7,209 bases of DNA from Firmicutes bacterium UBA5500. GTDB taxonomy: Bacteria; Bacillota; UBA994; UBA5500. Shown piece by piece: positions 5,272 through 7,209 of the stretch. The stretch spans positions 9,121-16,329 of the forward strand of contig DIPA01000072.1 of assembly GCA_002427055.1 (NCBI GenBank), given 5' to 3'. Within the stretch, counting starts at the first letter, position 1. Each line of letters opens with the position of its first letter. Made by a program: the position numbers and the translations under genes. Below the pieces are notes generated by a model. It had not been told where the DNA came from and searched no databases. It was given only the letters and a program-made list of their open reading frames with translations.

Positions 5272-7185
5272 TTAGGCGACGCCGTTGATGCCATTGCTGG
5301 TGAACTGGCTGTTGTAAAGGTCGGCGTAAAAGTCGCCCAGGGCCATCAGTTGATCGTGAGTGCCTTGCTCGATGATGCTACCTTGGTCCATTACTAAAAT
5401 CAGGTCGGCATTTCTGATCGTAGATAGCCGATGCGCGATGACGAAACTGGTGCGGCCTTGCATCAGGCGCAGCATCGCTGTCTGAATCAGCTGCTCAGTG
5501 CGTGTATCGACACTGCTGGTTGCCTCGTCAAGAATAAGGATCGCCGGGTCGGCCAAAATAGCACGCGCAATGGTCAACAGCTGCTTTTGCCCCTGCGAGA
5601 TGTTGGACGCCTCTTCGTTCAACATAGTATCGTAACCTTCGGGCAAGGTGCGAATAAAGTGATCAGCGTAGGCTGCATTGGCTGCCGCCACAATCTCGGT
5701 TTCGCTAGCACCGGGTCGCCCATAGGCAATATTGTCGCGAATGGAACCGTTAAATAGCCAAGTGTCTTGCAAGACCATACCGAATAAGTTGCGTAGGTCC
5801 CCACGTTTTAGGTCGCGGATGTCGTGGCCATCAATGGTAATTTTCCCTGCGCCGATCTCGTAGAAGCGCATCAGCAGGTTAACTAGAGTCGTCTTGCCTG
5901 CGCCCGTAGGCCCAACGATGGCAATAGATTGCCCAGCATGCACATTGATGTTCATGTTACTGATCAGGGGAGCCTCAGGGTCATAACCGAAGCTAACGTT
6001 CTCTAGAGCCACTGTTCCTTCTGGCATATCGATGACTACCGCTGGTTCACAATCGGGTAGTTCCTCTTCCTCATCTAGCAGTTCGAACACCCGCTCAGCT
6101 GAGGCAACTGTTGACTGCAGGGTATTGGCAATACTTGCGGTTTGAATAATGGGATGCGTAAACTGCCTGGCGTATTGGATGAAAGCCTGCACATCGCCCA
6201 GCTCAATGACCTGCCGAGTAACGTAGATGCCTCCAACCACTGAAACAAGCACATAGCCAATGTTGTTGATCATGTTCATCAGCGGCATGATAATGCTGGC
6301 AATGAACTGGGCACGCCAGGAGGCTCCGTAAAGCTCGCCATTGATCTCTTGAAAGCGCGCAATCGAGGCCTGCTCATGTCCATAGGCCTTCACAACGCGG
6401 TGTCCGCCATACATCTCTTCTACATGACCATTAAGCTCGCCCAAGATGCGTGCCTGAGCAGCGAAGTACTTCTGTGAACGCTTAGCCGTTGCCCCGGTAA
6501 CTAGCACATAAAGAGGCAAGGTGATCAGCACGAATAGGGTTAGCTGCCAGCTAATGCTGAGCATCATAATAATTACGCCGACGAGGGTCACAAACGAAGT
6601 GATCATCTGCGTGATGCTCTGTTGTAAGGTACTGCTAATGGTATCAACATCGTTGGTCACGCGGCTCAGAATTTCGCCATGTGTATGCGCGTCAAAGAAC
6701 TTCAGGGGCAAGCGCCCTAACTTCTTGTTCACATCTTGCCGCAAATCATAGACAGTTTTTTGAGCAATGCCAGCCATGAGAATCTGCTGCAGGTAACTAA
6801 ACAGTGCATTCAAGGCATAGAGGCCGACAAGCGTAAAAAGTATATTCCTGACGTAGATGAAATCTATTGCAGCACCGGGGATGCCTTTCAGCTTTGCTGT
6901 CGCGCCGGCAAATACCTTAGTGATTGCGAACCCCAAAATCTTCGGGCTGGCTATGCCGCTCACTGTTCCCAGAAGAGACATCAAGACGACAGCAACCATC
7001 TGCCAAGTGTAGGGACGCAGGTAGCGCACCAAGCGACGCAAGGTGCCCTTGAAATTCTTCGCCTTTTCAACGGGCCGCCCCAGCCCTCCCGGGCCATGTC
7101 CCCCGCCACGTCTACCGGGGCCGCCCGGTCCACGCCTCGGAACGCCCGGCTGCTGCTGTTCAGTTTTACGCACTGGCTGGCTCAT
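5272..7185 (-). CDS. ABC exporter half-transporter, probable subunit of a heterodimer (MdlB/TM288-like)
   Basis: This 637-residue fused permease-ATPase would use ATP to move a hydrophobic compound, lipid or peptide outward across the membrane. An unusual Gly/Pro/Arg-rich cytoplasmic tail (about 14-38) precedes six membrane helices, near 60-82, 112-138, 187-208, 211-232, 295-322 and 330-355. The ATPase domain has A-loop Tyr401, Walker A GPTGAGKT (425-432), Q-loop Gln473, signature ISQGQ (529-533, where the canonical motif is LSGGQ), Walker B ILILDE (Asp553, catalytic Glu554), D-loop SSVD and H-loop His585. Its own catalytic residues are intact, but its signature motif is altered. This is a pattern seen in one half of heterodimeric exporters such as TM287/TM288. 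The partner would normally be encoded immediately upstream, here beyond the right edge. The ATG has AGGAGG (7193-7198) seven bases before it. The transcript ends at the terminator near 5220. The substrate cannot be read from the sequence. Confidence 0.95.
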   Translation of the reverse strand: MSQPVRKTEQQQPGVPRRGPGGPGRRGGGHGPGGLGRPVEKAKNFKGTLRRLVRYLRPYTWQMVAVVLMSLLGTVSGIASPKILGFAITKVFAGATAKLKGIPGAAIDFIYVRNILFTLVGLYALNALFSYLQQILMAGIAQKTVYDLRQDVNKKLGRLPLKFFDAHTHGEILSRVTNDVDTISSTLQQSITQMITSFVTLVGVIIMMLSISWQLTLFVLITLPLYVLVTGATAKRSQKYFAAQARILGELNGHVEEMYGGHRVVKAYGHEQASIARFQEINGELYGASWRAQFIASIIMPLMNMINNIGYVLVSVVGGIYVTRQVIELGDVQAFIQYARQFTHPIIQTASIANTLQSTVASAERVFELLDEEEELPDCEPAVVIDMPEGTVALENVSFGYDPEAPLISNMNINVHAGQSIAIVGPTGAGKTTLVNLLMRFYEIGAGKITIDGHDIRDLKRGDLRNLFGMVLQDTWLFNGSIRDNIAYGRPGASETEIVAAANAAYADHFIRTLPEGYDTMLNEEASNISQGQKQLLTIARAILADPAILILDEATSSVDTRTEQLIQTAMLRLMQGRTSFVIAHRLSTIRNADLILVMDQGSIIEQGTHDQLMALGDFYADLYNSQFTSNGINGVA

Positions 7186-7209
7186 GCTAATTCCTCCTCG
7201 TATAGTATC

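Noticed and set aside
5431..6260. Short open frames within the exporter gene on both strands
   Set aside because: All lie inside the conserved ATPase and membrane domains of the exporter, and their translations look like frame-shifted shadow sequence.
1..7209. Apparent abundance of CTAG
   Set aside because: A rough count by eye gives about 30 copies, close to the number expected by chance in 7.2 kb, so it is merely not depleted.
1..7209. CRISPR array, tRNA/rRNA genes, riboswitch or intact insertion sequence
   Set aside because: No regularly spaced repeats, cloverleaf-like sequence, conserved leader or transposase gene was seen; intergenic space is very limited.

Overview
The window carries six protein-coding genes, all on the minus strand, so transcription runs from the right edge to the left. 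Strong AGGAGG-type ribosome binding sites, frequent GTG/TTG starts, a LytR-CpsA-Psr (LCP) envelope protein, a type II lipoprotein signal and an OmpR/EnvZ-type two-component pair point to a Gram-positive-lineage bacterium, most likely a clostridial Firmicute. Base composition looks balanced by eye, not AT-rich. The species cannot be named from this sequence.

In transcription order: (1) 7185-5272 is a complete ABC exporter half-transporter. It is probably the second subunit of a heterodimer whose partner would lie just beyond the right edge. (2) The 149-base gap 5123-5271 holds a solitary REP-like palindrome, a strong rho-independent terminator that is symmetrical on both strands, and a promoter with a perfect TATAAT. 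This gap separates the exporter unit from what follows. (3) 5122-4130 is an LCP-family cell-wall glycopolymer ligase. (4) 4095-2752 is an unrecognised lipoprotein with two calcium-loop-like DxSxDG/DxNxDG motifs. (5) 2680-1976 is an OmpR/PhoB-type response regulator and 1992-526 its sensor histidine kinase; the two reading frames overlap. (6) 460-11 is a GNAT acetyltransferase resembling BltD/SpeG-type polyamine acetylases.

From the LCP gene to the kinase, spacing is tight (34 bases, 71 bases, then an overlap) and I see no terminator inside. These four genes therefore probably form one operon starting from the promoter near 5150. The kinase has an extracellular sensor loop, and the LCP protein and lipoprotein act on the outer face of the membrane. 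A plausible reading is an envelope maintenance unit with its own sensing circuit; this is inference from layout. The acetyltransferase follows 65 bases after the kinase. It may be read through from the operon or use a weak promoter of its own.

Nearly all the window is conventional coding sequence. I did not find a clearly new biological system. The most interesting points are the LCP-lipoprotein-two-component arrangement, the calcium-motif lipoprotein, the asymmetric ATP site of the exporter and the REP-like element. Several gene starts should also be moved from the longest reading frame on ribosome-binding-site evidence.
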